Source: Bacillota bacterium (lineage in GTDB: Bacteria; Bacillota_A; Clostridia; DSM-8532). From it: a stretch of 17,771 bases of DNA. The notes beneath the pieces are model-generated. The model saw only the letters and a program-made list of their open reading frames with translations. It was not told the origin of the DNA and made no database searches. The position numbers and the translations under genes were made by a program. How positions within the stretch are numbered: the first letter of the stretch is position 1; the number at the start of each line of letters is the position of its first letter. Where the stretch lies: contig JAFADM010000086.1 in NCBI GenBank assembly GCA_023424865.1, forward strand, positions 1 through 17,771, read 5' to 3'. Shown piece after piece: positions 1 to 7,554 of this stretch.

Positions 1-489
1 CAGGCGCTCTCGGAAAACGTTAGCATGCGGGAAAGTATCCGGCATGCAATTGAAGGAGGAATGCCCACACTGGCCGAATGCGGCGGCTTTCTGTATCTTC
101 ACCGGGAGCTTTTGGACGTTAACGGGAAAGCAAGCCCCATGGTTGGCGTTATTGAAGGCCGGGCGCAGCGTCAGGGGCGTATGGGGCATTTCGGTTATGC
201 CACCCTTACGGCTAATAAGGACAATCTCCTGTGCCGGGAAGGGGAAAGCTTCCGTGTCCATGAGTTCCATTACTGGCAAAGCGACAACGAGGGAGAGTGT
301 TTTGGAGCGAAAAAGCCGGTCAGCGGTGCATCCTGGCCCTGTGTACACGCTTCTCAAAGCCTGTACGCGGGCTTTCCCCACCTTTATTTTCCCGGACAGC
401 CCCGTCTGGCCGAAAGCTTTGCAAAAGCGTGCACCGCCTATGCCTTAAAGTCCGCGGGGGAGGAAGAACGCCTATGCTTTATGGACTAA
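1..489 (+). CDS. cbiA: Cobyrinate a,c-diamide synthase, C-terminal part
   Basis: The reading frame is open from base 1 and stops at 487-489, so only the last 162 residues are present. They match the glutamine amidotransferase half of CbiA/CobB, the ATP- and glutamine-dependent enzyme that amidates the a and c side chains of the corrin ring in the cytosol. The nucleophile motif AECGGFLYL is visible, with the cysteine codon at 79-81. The frame continues through GHFGYATL and VHEFHYW and ends with a HLYFPGQP segment that resembles the family's C-terminal histidine region. The ATG at 25 is internal, because residues before it (QALSENVS) also fit the family. The gene overlaps the start of cbiB by 16 bases, which indicates translational coupling. 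The N-terminal synthetase domain lies outside the window. Confidence 0.93.
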   Translation, partial: QALSENVSMRESIRHAIEGGMPTLAECGGFLYLHRELLDVNGKASPMVGVIEGRAQRQGRMGHFGYATLTANKDNLLCREGESFRVHEFHYWQSDNEGECFGAKKPVSGASWPCVHASQSLYAGFPHLYFPGQPRLAESFAKACTAYALKSAGEEERLCFMD

Positions 490-1460
490 TCGCTCTTGTG
501 GCAGGCTTTCTTTTAGATCTTTGCTTTGGAGATCCCCTGGGCCGGTTTCATCCGGTCTGTCTCATAGGAAAGCTGATTGAAATATCGGAAAAAGGGCTTC
601 GGAGGTGCTTTCCCAAAACACAAAGGGGGGAGCTTGCCGCCGGGATCCTCATGGCGCTGTTTATCCCTGCCCTGTGTTTTTTCCTGGCTTATTTGCTTCT
701 GCAGGCTTTATTTCATCTCAGCCCGTGGATCGGGCTTTTAGTTCACAGTTTTTTGAACTGGCAGATATTGGCATTGAGATCTCTTAAGGATGAGAGCATG
801 AAGGTTTATCATGCCCTTAAAAACAAAAGTCTGGAGGACGCCCGCCGGGCGGTTTCCATGATTGTGGGGAGGGACACCCGGGAGCTGGATTCCCAGGCGG
901 TGGCCCGGGCTGCCGTGGAAACCGTAGCGGAAAATACAAGCGACGGCGTCATTGCGCCATTGCTGTTTATTGCTCTGGGAGGGGCGCCACTGGGCCTTTT
1001 ATACAAGGCTGTAAACACCATGGACTCCATGGTGGGCTATAAAAATGAAAAATACCTGTACTTCGGCCGGGCTGCGGCCAGACTGGACGATGCCGTCAAT
1101 TTTATACCCTCCCGCTTATCTGCGGTGCTGATGATAGCTGCTGCGTGGCTAATGAAATTCAATCCCCGAAATGCCTTAAGAATTTTTCTCAGGGACCGCT
1201 ACAATCACGCCAGCCCCAACAGCGGCCAGACCGAGGCCGTCTGTGCGGGAGCCCTGGGACTTAAGCTGGGCGGAGACGCTTATTATTTCGGCAAGCTCTA
1301 TAAAAAGCCCACCCTGGGAGATGCCCTGCGTCCCATAGAGCCTGAGGACATTGGACGGGCAAACCGCCTGCTTTATGGAACCTCCGTCCTGTGCTTCAGC
1401 CTGTTAGCGGGGGGGCAGGCACTGTATCTGATAATAAGGCTTTTAGTGCCTTATAACTGA
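474..1460 (+). CDS. cbiB: Adenosylcobinamide-phosphate synthase CbiB
   Basis: This is a 328-residue integral membrane protein, the usual length for CbiB (CobD in the aerobic nomenclature). It attaches the aminopropanol (or its phosphate) to adenosylcobyric acid. It opens with MLYGLIALVAGFLLDLCFGDP, including the family hallmark GDP shortly after the first membrane segment, followed by RFHPVCLIG. Further family-like stretches are AVETVAENTSDGVIAPL, YKAVNTMDSMVGYKNEKY and RDRYNHASPNSGQTEA. The frame is open upstream to 297, but the start at 474 is chosen because the protein begins with the conserved segment there and GGGGGAGGAAG precedes it. It overlaps the cbiA stop by 16 bases. The next gene follows only after a 134-base gap, the largest in this operon. 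Confidence 0.95.
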   Translation: MLYGLIALVAGFLLDLCFGDPLGRFHPVCLIGKLIEISEKGLRRCFPKTQRGELAAGILMALFIPALCFFLAYLLLQALFHLSPWIGLLVHSFLNWQILALRSLKDESMKVYHALKNKSLEDARRAVSMIVGRDTRELDSQAVARAAVETVAENTSDGVIAPLLFIALGGAPLGLLYKAVNTMDSMVGYKNEKYLYFGRAAARLDDAVNFIPSRLSAVLMIAAAWLMKFNPRNALRIFLRDRYNHASPNSGQTEAVCAGALGLKLGGDAYYFGKLYKKPTLGDALRPIEPEDIGRANRLLYGTSVLCFSLLAGGQALYLIIRLLVPYN

Positions 1461-1461
1461 G

Positions 1462-1494
1462 AAGCGCCATAAAAAAATTATCTTATCAGCGCTT
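1462..1494 (+). other. Imperfect hairpin in the cbiB-cobD gap
   Basis: AAGCGC at 1462-1467 can pair with GCGCTT at 1489-1494, and ATAA/TTAT inside can extend the stem across a mismatch. The hairpin follows the cbiB stop by one base and is followed by TTATAC rather than a clear T-run. It could act as a weak terminator or as an mRNA-processing or stability element. The evidence is structural only. Confidence 0.3.
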
Positions 1495-1526
1495 TATACC
1501 CATTTAAACCTGCTGGCATAGTCCGC

Positions 1527-1570
1527 TTTATTTTGCGTACATAGCCAGTTTAATTTGAGTACATAGCCAG
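1527..1570 (+). repeat. Two 22-bp tandem repeats upstream of cobD
   Basis: Units 1527-1548 and 1549-1570 are directly adjacent and match at 20 of 22 bases; both end in the identical 12-mer GTACATAGCCAG. A degenerate third CATAG lies about 22 bases further upstream (1517-1521). The repeat sits about 25 bases before the cobD start, in the only sizeable gap of an otherwise overlapping operon. It could be a protein-binding site, an mRNA element or a replication-slippage product; no known family of regulatory repeats was recognised. Confidence 0.8.
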
Positions 1571-1594
1571 CTTAAGAAAGAAGGATAGGGAGTC

Positions 1595-2644
1595 ATGAAT
1601 TATGTACATGGGGGAGATATCTACACGCTGCGGCAGGCATTTGAAGGCCCTGTACTTGACTTTTCCGCCAACGTCAATCCCCTTGGCATGCCCCCGGGAG
1701 TACGCCGGGCCGCAAAGCTTGCCGTAAACGAAGCCGTCCATTATCCGGATCCCCTCTGCCGGGAGCTTAAAAGGGCTGTCGCGGAGCACGAAGGGGTTAG
1801 GCCGGGGCAGGTTGTTTGCGGAAACGGTGCTGCGGATCTTATTTTTCGTCTTGTTCTTGCAAAGCGCCCAAAAAAAGCGGTCCTTCCTGTGCCCTGCTTT
1901 GCCGAATATGAGGCCGCCCTTAATACAGTGGACTGTGAGATGGCGTATGAAACGCTTTCTGAAGAAAAGGGCTTTGCTCTGACAGAAGGCTTTTTAACCC
2001 GGCTGGGGCCGGAAACGGATATGGTCTTTTTGTGCGATCCCAACAATCCGACAGGGAAAACGGTGGAGCCCTCCCTTTTGGACGCTGTGGTCAGACATTG
2101 CGAAGCCCGTGGCATCCTTCTGGTGCTGGACCGGTGCTTTGGAGATTTTCTGGATAGCCCTCCTGAAAAAGGGTGTGCCTTTCCGTCAAATGTTTTTGTG
2201 CTTAAGGCGTTTACAAAGCTTTATGCTATGGCGGGGCTGCGCCTGGGTTACGGCCTTTGCGGCGATCCGGCTCTTTTGGAGCGTATGGAGGGCGCCTGCC
2301 AGCCCTGGAGTGTTTCCACCCCGGCTCAGGCGGCAGGAGTGGCCGCGCTTAAGGAAACGGCTTATGTGGAAAGAAGCCGCAGGCTCATACGCATAGAAAG
2401 AGCCTTTCTCATAAATGAGCTTGAGGCCAGGGGGATGAAGGTTTACGGCTCCGAGGCCAACTCTGTTTTCTTTCGTGCTCAATCCCAAACCCTTATGGAA
2501 CAGCTAAAAGCACAGGGGATACTTATCCGAAGCTGCGGGAATTACCGGGGGCTGGATACCCGTTATTACAGAATCGCCGTGCGTACCCATGATGAAAACA
2601 GACAGCTTATTTCTGCCATGGATAAACTTAAAGGAGGGAACTAA
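1595..2644 (+). CDS. cobD: Threonine-phosphate decarboxylase-like PLP aminotransferase (CobD type)
   Basis: This 349-residue protein is a fold-type I PLP enzyme of the histidinol-phosphate aminotransferase family. In a cobalamin operon that usually means L-threonine-O-3-phosphate decarboxylase, which supplies (R)-1-amino-2-propanol phosphate to CbiB. Visible motifs are HGGDIY and DFSANVNPLG near the N-terminus, CGNGAADLIF (75-84), DPNNPTG (148-154), the probable PLP lysine K208 in AFTKLYAMAGLRLGYG, and a C-terminal RIAVR that fits the substrate carboxylate-binding arginine. The PLP-binding Asp179 is followed by Arg in LVLDRCFGDF, where many relatives have Glu. The ATG at 1595 is preceded by an AGGATAGGGA ribosome-binding stretch. 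A biosynthetic aminotransferase of the HisC type is the main alternative, but the context argues for CobD. Confidence 0.9.
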   Translation: MNYVHGGDIYTLRQAFEGPVLDFSANVNPLGMPPGVRRAAKLAVNEAVHYPDPLCRELKRAVAEHEGVRPGQVVCGNGAADLIFRLVLAKRPKKAVLPVPCFAEYEAALNTVDCEMAYETLSEEKGFALTEGFLTRLGPETDMVFLCDPNNPTGKTVEPSLLDAVVRHCEARGILLVLDRCFGDFLDSPPEKGCAFPSNVFVLKAFTKLYAMAGLRLGYGLCGDPALLERMEGACQPWSVSTPAQAAGVAALKETAYVERSRRLIRIERAFLINELEARGMKVYGSEANSVFFRAQSQTLMEQLKAQGILIRSCGNYRGLDTRYYRIAVRTHDENRQLISAMDKLKGGN

Positions 2645-2647
2645 CCA

Positions 2648-4186
2648 ATGGCCAAATCCATAATGGTGCAGGGAACCATGTCCAATGCGGGGAAAAGCCT
2701 TATTGCGGCAGGTCTGTGCCGTATTTTCCGTCAGGACGGATACCGGGTGGCGCCCTTTAAAAGCCAGAATATGGCGCTGAATTCCTATATCACGCGGGAA
2801 GGCCTTGAAATGGGGCGGGCCCAGGTGATGCAGGCCGAAGCGGCGGGTGTGGAGCCCTCGGTTTTAATGAATCCCATTTTGCTAAAGCCTGTAACGGACA
2901 TGGGATCCCAGGTTATCGTAAACGGCGAGGTTATAGGCAATATGCGGGCTGTGGAGTATTTCCGCTACAAAAAAAAGCTCGTTCCCGACATCATGAAGGC
3001 CTATAATACCCTTTCGGACCAATATGACATTATTGTTCTTGAGGGGGCGGGAAGCCCCGCGGAGATTAACCTTAATCATGAGGATATCGTCAATATGGGC
3101 ATGGCCAGGCTTGCCGGTGCGCCGGTGCTCCTGGTGGGGGATATTGACAGGGGCGGTGTATTTGCCTCCCTCTATGGCACCATTAAGCTTCTTAAGCCGG
3201 AAGAACGGGCCATGGTAAAGGGCATTATCATAAATAAATTCCGGGGAGATGTTGAAATACTCCGTCCCGGTCTTGGCATGATCGAGGAGCTTACCGGTGT
3301 GCCCGTCCTTGGCGTTATGCCCTATACGCAAATTGTAACGGACGAGGAGGACAGTTTGGCAGAGAGCCTTAACGCCAACCGGGTGAAAGGGCTTGTCGAT
3401 ATTGCTGTGATCCGCCTGCCCCATATATCCAATTTCACTGACTTTTCGCCGCTGGATCAGGCCGAGGGCCTTGGTGTGCGTTATGTGAAAAATGTCCGTG
3501 AGCTAAAAAACCCCGACATGGTCATTCTACCTGGTACGAAAAATACCATAGGGGATCTCCTGTGGCTCAGGAGGGAGGGCCTGGAAGCCGCTATATGCCG
3601 TTTTGCGGAAAAAAAGGTACCCATCCTGGGCATTTGCGGGGGCTTCCAGATGCTGGGCCAGTCTATAAGCGATCCCTATGGCATGGAGCATGAAGGCACC
3701 GTTCGGGGAATGGGGCTTTTGCCTGTAAGTACCGTTTTCGAAATGGAAAAGACACGTACCCGCGTATCCGGCAGGGTCTCCCGGCTGGGCGGCGTGCTTT
3801 CGCCCCTTTCGGGCGCGGCTCTGGACGGCTATGAAATTCATATGGGCAGAACATTGGGAGATGCACCAAACCTTACCTGGCTGGATCCGGGCAGCGGCAG
3901 TACTCCTGTCTCTGACGACAGTGATGGGCTTACATCAGACGGGGGATGGGCGGGCAATGTGTACGGCACCTATCTCCATGGCTTTTTTGACAGCGGTGAA
4001 GCTGTAAAGGGGCTTTCAAATGCCCTGTTTACAGCCAAGGGGATAGACCCGGCAGTCTTTGAGCCCATGGACAGCCGCGCTTTTAAGGAAAGCCAGTACG
4101 ATCTTCTGGCAAAAACCTTAAGGGCCAGCCTGGATATGGAAAAAATCTATGAAATGATGGAACGGGGGATACCTAATGGAACTTGA
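2648..4186 (+). CDS. cobQ: Cobyric acid synthase (CbiP/CobQ)
   Basis: This 512-residue enzyme uses ATP and glutamine to amidate the b, d, e and g side chains of adenosylcobyrinic acid a,c-diamide, giving adenosylcobyric acid. The N-terminal dethiobiotin-synthetase-like half has the P-loop region GTMSNAGKS (9-17), FKSQNMALNS (37-46), IIVLEGAGSPAEINL (128-142) and DIDRGGVFAS (165-174). The C-terminal class I amidotransferase domain has the nucleophile Cys330 in LGICGGFQMLG and the catalytic-type His444 in GTYLHGFFD. Length and domain order are those of a complete CobQ. The start is three bases after the cobD stop, with AAAGGAGGG upstream. The end overlaps cbiC by 11 bases. Confidence 0.97.
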   Translation: MAKSIMVQGTMSNAGKSLIAAGLCRIFRQDGYRVAPFKSQNMALNSYITREGLEMGRAQVMQAEAAGVEPSVLMNPILLKPVTDMGSQVIVNGEVIGNMRAVEYFRYKKKLVPDIMKAYNTLSDQYDIIVLEGAGSPAEINLNHEDIVNMGMARLAGAPVLLVGDIDRGGVFASLYGTIKLLKPEERAMVKGIIINKFRGDVEILRPGLGMIEELTGVPVLGVMPYTQIVTDEEDSLAESLNANRVKGLVDIAVIRLPHISNFTDFSPLDQAEGLGVRYVKNVRELKNPDMVILPGTKNTIGDLLWLRREGLEAAICRFAEKKVPILGICGGFQMLGQSISDPYGMEHEGTVRGMGLLPVSTVFEMEKTRTRVSGRVSRLGGVLSPLSGAALDGYEIHMGRTLGDAPNLTWLDPGSGSTPVSDDSDGLTSDGGWAGNVYGTYLHGFFDSGEAVKGLSNALFTAKGIDPAVFEPMDSRAFKESQYDLLAKTLRASLDMEKIYEMMERGIPNGT

Positions 4187-4832
4187 ACATGTGGCGCCGG
4201 AGGATATTGAAAAGCGCAGCCTGGAAATTATAACACAGGAGCTTGGCTCCCGGGTGCTGGATCCCGAAACCGCGCCTGTCATAAAGCGTGCCATACACGC
4301 CACCGCGGATTTTGATTATGCCGAAGCCCTCTCCTTTTCCTCCAATGCCGTTGGTATTGCGGTGGAGGCCCTCTTAAGGGGCGCCCATATCGTGACGGAT
4401 ACCCAAATGGCCCTCTCCGGGGTTAACAAGCGGCTTCTCCAGGCCTTTGGCGGTGAAGCCCACTGCTTTATGTCCGAAGCGGAGGTGGGGGAAACGGCAC
4501 GGCAAAGGAAGGTGACCCGGGCAAGCATCTGCATGGAAAGGGCGGCAGAGCTGAAAGAACCTCTCCTCCTGGCAATAGGCAACGCCCCCACCGCCCTTGT
4601 ACGTCTGTATGAGCTCATGCAGGAAGGGCGGATTGCTCCGGTTCTTATTATCGGCGCGCCGGTGGGCTTTGTTAACGTGGTGGAGGCCAAGGAGCTTATT
4701 ATGAGCGCCGGGGCGCCCTATATCGTGGCCCGGGGCCGAAAAGGCGGCAGCGGTGTGGCGGCGGCCATAACCAATGCCCTGCTTTTAATGGCCCAGGAGA
4801 AAAGAAAGCGGGAAGAAATGCATGAAGGGTAA
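4176..4832 (+). CDS. cbiC: Precorrin-8X / cobalt-precorrin-8 methylmutase
   Basis: This 218-residue CbiC/CobH-family enzyme catalyses the methyl shift from C-11 to C-12 that yields cobyrinic acid (or its cobalt form). The conserved histidine appears at position 41 in AIHATADFDY. It is followed by the family-typical HIVTDTQMALSGVN, LAIGNAPTAL, IIGAPVGFVNVVEAK and the C-terminal RGRKGGSGVAAAITNALL. Length is normal. It begins inside the last codons of cobQ (11-base overlap, with GGGGGAT upstream) and overlaps the cbiL start by 11 bases, so it sits in a translationally coupled string. Because CbiK is in the same operon, the cobalt-containing substrate of the anaerobic pathway is the more likely one. 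Confidence 0.96.
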   Translation: MELEHVAPEDIEKRSLEIITQELGSRVLDPETAPVIKRAIHATADFDYAEALSFSSNAVGIAVEALLRGAHIVTDTQMALSGVNKRLLQAFGGEAHCFMSEAEVGETARQRKVTRASICMERAAELKEPLLLAIGNAPTALVRLYELMQEGRIAPVLIIGAPVGFVNVVEAKELIMSAGAPYIVARGRKGGSGVAAAITNALLLMAQEKRKREEMHEG

Positions 4833-5547
4833 GTTTTACGGTGTGAGCGTGGGGCCGGGAGATCCGGAATACATGACGCTCAAGGCGGTGCGTGTTATCG
4901 GAGGCTGTTCTGTCATTGCCGTGCCCAGAACCGGAGGCGAAAAAACCAAGGCTCTGGAAATTGCCCGGGAGGCTGTGGATATGAGCGGCAAGGAGCTCTT
5001 GTACCTTGATTTTCTCATGAGCCGGGATAAAAAGAAGATAACGGAATGCTATGACATGCTGGCTGCCCTTGTGGCTCAAAAACTGGAAGCAGGGCTGGAT
5101 GTAGCCATGCTCAACTTGGGGGACGCCTCGCTGTATGCAAGCCACAGCTATATTCAACAGCGCCTTGCGGCCCTGGGGTATGAAACGGAAACGGTGTCCG
5201 GTGTCACAAGCTTTTGTGCCTGCGCTGCGCGGCTGGGAACAAGCCTCACGGCGGCAAGACAGCCCCTTCGTATTCTGCCCGGAGACTATGCCGGTTTGGA
5301 GGATGAGCTTAAAATGCCCGGTACCAAGGTCATTATGAAAAGCGGCAGGGAACTTCCCAGGGTAATCCAGGCCCTAAAAAACAGCGGAAGCTATTCTCTG
5401 GCAAAGCTGGTAACCAATTGTGGCATGGAGGATGAGACGGTCTGGCAAAGCCTTGAGGAAGCGGAGGCCGGCTATTTTTCAACTATCCTCGTGGGAGAAG
5501 GAGACCAAGATAAAGGAGACCAAGATAAAGGAGATTGGCATAAATGA
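4822..5547 (+). CDS. cbiL: Cobalt-factor II / precorrin-2 C20-methyltransferase
   Basis: This 241-residue SAM-dependent tetrapyrrole methylase is of the CbiL/CobI type and methylates C-20 of the ring after cobalt insertion. The N-terminal loop FYGVSVGPGDPEYMTLKAV is the family SAM-site signature. Later motifs include MLNLGDASLYASHSYI and VSGVTSFCACAARLG. In this context the substrate is probably cobalt-factor II. The C-terminus is odd: after the expected end of the domain (STILVGEG) it runs into a low-complexity tail, GDQDKGDQDKGDWHK, encoded by a 15-bp tandem repeat at 5498-5542. The tail DNA also carries the ribosome-binding site of the next gene. It overlaps cbiC by 11 bases at the front and the next gene by 4 bases (ATGA). 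Confidence 0.93.
   Translation: MKGKFYGVSVGPGDPEYMTLKAVRVIGGCSVIAVPRTGGEKTKALEIAREAVDMSGKELLYLDFLMSRDKKKITECYDMLAALVAQKLEAGLDVAMLNLGDASLYASHSYIQQRLAALGYETETVSGVTSFCACAARLGTSLTAARQPLRILPGDYAGLEDELKMPGTKVIMKSGRELPRVIQALKNSGSYSLAKLVTNCGMEDETVWQSLEEAEAGYFSTILVGEGDQDKGDQDKGDWHK
5498..5542 (+). repeat. 15-bp tandem repeat with iterated Shine-Dalgarno cores
   Basis: AAGGAGACCAAGATA occurs at 5498-5512 and again at 5513-5527. A diverged third unit (AAGGAGATTGGCATA, 10 of 15 identical) follows at 5528-5542. The repeat is in frame at the end of cbiL and encodes its Asp/Lys/Gly-rich tail. Each unit begins with AAGGAG. The third copy lies 10 bases upstream of the btuF-like ATG at 5544 and is its probable ribosome-binding site. 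Confidence 0.9.
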
Positions 5548-6548
5548 ACATCACAAAGAACTTGAGACAGCTTCGGATTCTAATACCGGTTCTAGTAACC
5601 GCCTTCCTCCTTGGAGCCTGTTCCGTGGGGGCAGTGCCTTCCGGACAGAGCGAAACCCCGCTGCCGTCCCTAACCGGGGAGTTTAAGCCGGAGCCTGGCG
5701 AAAAGGAACCCCTCTTAACCTTTCAGGATGCCCTGGGGCACACGGTGACAGTAAATAAGGCCGACAGGGTGGCAGCCCTTATGGGAAGCTTTGCCGAAAT
5801 GTGGCTGCAGGCGGGCGGCAGCCTGGCCGGAGTTACTGACGATGCCTATTCGGAGCGGGGGCTGGAGCTTCCTGAAACCACGGCGCTCCTTGGCTCCTAT
5901 AAAAGCCCCGGCGTAGAGAGCATTATTGCCCTTAATCCCGACCTTGTCATCCTGTCGGCCGATACGGCCGAGCATGTGGCTCTGTACCAGACCCTCCGTG
6001 ATGCGGGCGTTACTCCCGCCTATTTCAGTGTGAAGCAGTTTGACGAATACCTTGATACCTTGAAGCTGTTTGCATCCATTACTGGAAGGCAGGACCTTTA
6101 TGAGAAAAACGGCCTTGAAGTTAAAGCGATAGTGGATGCTCAAATAAAGAGGGCTGAGGGGCATGAAGCCCCCAGCGTCTTGTTTATACGGGCTTTTTCC
6201 TCAGGATTCAGGGCCCAGGATTCGGAAAGCATGACAGGTGCCATGCTCCGGGATCTGGGGGCGGACAATATTGCCGATCACGAAAAGAGCCTTCTTGAGG
6301 AATTGTCCATGGAGGCCATTATTGCGGCGGATCCCCAATACATCTTTGTGGTAACCATGGGAGCAGATCATGAAAAGGCGCTGGAGGTGCTGCGCAAAAG
6401 TCTCCAGGATAATCCCGCATGGGAGGGACTTTCCGCTATAAGGGCAGACCGTTATTACGTGCTTCCCAGGGAGCTGTTTCACTACAAGCCTAACGCAAGG
6501 TGGGGGGAGAGCTATGACTACCTGGCCGATATCCTCTATGGGGAATAA
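5544..6548 (+). CDS. btuF: Corrinoid ABC transporter substrate-binding lipoprotein (BtuF-like)
   Basis: This 334-residue protein begins with a lipoprotein signal: basic MNITKNLRQLR, a hydrophobic stretch, and the lipobox LLGAC with Cys26 as the predicted lipidated residue. The mature part is a type III periplasmic-binding-protein fold (Fe/B12 family). It has TFQDALGHTVTVNKADRVAAL, a SPGVESIIALNPDLVILS stretch typical of the family, and a C-terminal lobe ending in NARWGESYDYLADILYGE. It would capture substrate outside the membrane and deliver it to the adjacent permease. The position inside a cobalamin operon supports a corrinoid (cobinamide or cobalamin), but siderophore or haem binding cannot be excluded from sequence, since the same family serves them. 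The gene is coupled to cbiL by ATGA and overlaps the permease start. Confidence 0.85.
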   Translation: MNITKNLRQLRILIPVLVTAFLLGACSVGAVPSGQSETPLPSLTGEFKPEPGEKEPLLTFQDALGHTVTVNKADRVAALMGSFAEMWLQAGGSLAGVTDDAYSERGLELPETTALLGSYKSPGVESIIALNPDLVILSADTAEHVALYQTLRDAGVTPAYFSVKQFDEYLDTLKLFASITGRQDLYEKNGLEVKAIVDAQIKRAEGHEAPSVLFIRAFSSGFRAQDSESMTGAMLRDLGADNIADHEKSLLEELSMEAIIAADPQYIFVVTMGADHEKALEVLRKSLQDNPAWEGLSAIRADRYYVLPRELFHYKPNARWGESYDYLADILYGE

Positions 6549-7554
6549 GCTTACAAGCGACAGTAAAAAGGCGGCTTTCTGGCTTCCTGTGCTGATCCTT
6601 ATACTTGTGCTGTCCGTAAGCCTGAGCATCTGCCTGGGGGCAGTGCCTGTCCGGCTTCAGGAGCTTTGGGAGGTGGTGCTTGGAAAGGCCGACCCTCAGA
6701 GCACCGCCTTTCGGATTGTCATGTACGTCCGGCTGCCCAGGGCTTTGGCCGCCATGCTTGCAGGAAGCGCTCTGGCTGTTTCCGGAGCTGTTATACAGGC
6801 CGTGTTGAACAATGTGCTGGCAAGCCCCAATATTATCGGAGTCAATTCAGGGGCAGGACTTTTTACTCTTCTTGCCATGGTGCTATTCCCCGATTCCCTT
6901 GGCCTTCCTCCCATAGCCGCCTTTCTGGGAGCTCTTCTCACGGCGCTTTTGGTATACGCCGCAGCCATGAGGACAGGTGCTTCCCGTATCACCATTGTGC
7001 TTACGGGGGTGGCGCTTGGCAGTATCCTGAGCGCGGGCATCAACGCCATAACCATTCTTCACCCGGAAGTCGTTATTGGAGCCTCCAGCTTTATGATGGG
7101 CGGGCTTGCGGGAGTAACCGCCGGAGGCCTGAGGTTTGCGTATCCCTACATACTGGCAGGTCTTGCTGCCGCTGTGGCCCTTTCTCATGAAATGAACGTA
7201 TTTCTTCTGGGTGAGGATATTGCGGCTACCCTGGGCATGCATGTGAAGCTGTACCGGCTTTTCATGATAGCCACCGCGGCTGTGCTTGCCGGGGCGGCGG
7301 TGAGCTTTGCGGGGCTTCTGGGCTTTGTGGGGCTACTGGTGCCCCATGCCGCAAGACTTCTCACAGGCAGCGACAACCGTATTCTAGTCCCTGTCTGTAT
7401 CCTTTTGGGAGCGGCCTTTGTTACAGCGTGTGATCTTCTGTCCCGCCTGCTGTTTGCTCCCTATGAACTGCCGGTAGGGATTATCATGTCCTTTTTGGGC
7501 GGCCCCTTTTTCATTTGGCTGCTTCTTAAGCAGAGGAGGAAAATAAATGCTTGA
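6514..7554 (+). CDS. btuC: Corrinoid-type ABC transporter permease (BtuC/FecCD family)
   Basis: This 346-residue polytopic membrane protein of the FecCD/BtuC family has repeated hydrophobic segments. Family signatures include VRLPRALAAMLAGSALAVSGAVIQAVLNN in the N-terminal third, NVLASPNIIGVNSGAG, and the C-terminal GLLGFVGLLVPHAARLLTGSDNR followed by ELPVGIIMSFLGGPFF. It forms the transmembrane channel with the ATPase encoded next. The ATG at 6514 is preceded by a GGGGGGAGA stretch 3 to 4 bases upstream and gives a 35-base overlap with btuF. An in-frame ATG at 6538 (MGNKLTS) is an alternative with a shorter overlap but a poorer ribosome-binding site. It overlaps the ATPase gene by 8 bases. 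Confidence 0.9.
   Translation: MTTWPISSMGNKLTSDSKKAAFWLPVLILILVLSVSLSICLGAVPVRLQELWEVVLGKADPQSTAFRIVMYVRLPRALAAMLAGSALAVSGAVIQAVLNNVLASPNIIGVNSGAGLFTLLAMVLFPDSLGLPPIAAFLGALLTALLVYAAAMRTGASRITIVLTGVALGSILSAGINAITILHPEVVIGASSFMMGGLAGVTAGGLRFAYPYILAGLAAAVALSHEMNVFLLGEDIAATLGMHVKLYRLFMIATAAVLAGAAVSFAGLLGFVGLLVPHAARLLTGSDNRILVPVCILLGAAFVTACDLLSRLLFAPYELPVGIIMSFLGGPFFIWLLLKQRRKINA

Noticed and set aside
985..1000. GCCACTG string resembling part of a B12-box, as in a cobalamin riboswitch
   Set aside because: It lies inside the cbiB coding sequence, has none of the surrounding conserved riboswitch elements and precedes no gene start. The leaders before cblT and cobU are also too short for a riboswitch.
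1527..1570. CRISPR-like array, because of direct repeats
   Set aside because: The two 22-bp units are directly adjacent with no spacer between them, and no cas gene is nearby.
2882..3424. Long minus-strand open frame (180 codons) opposite cobQ
   Set aside because: It is a shadow of a conserved gene with no family resemblance.
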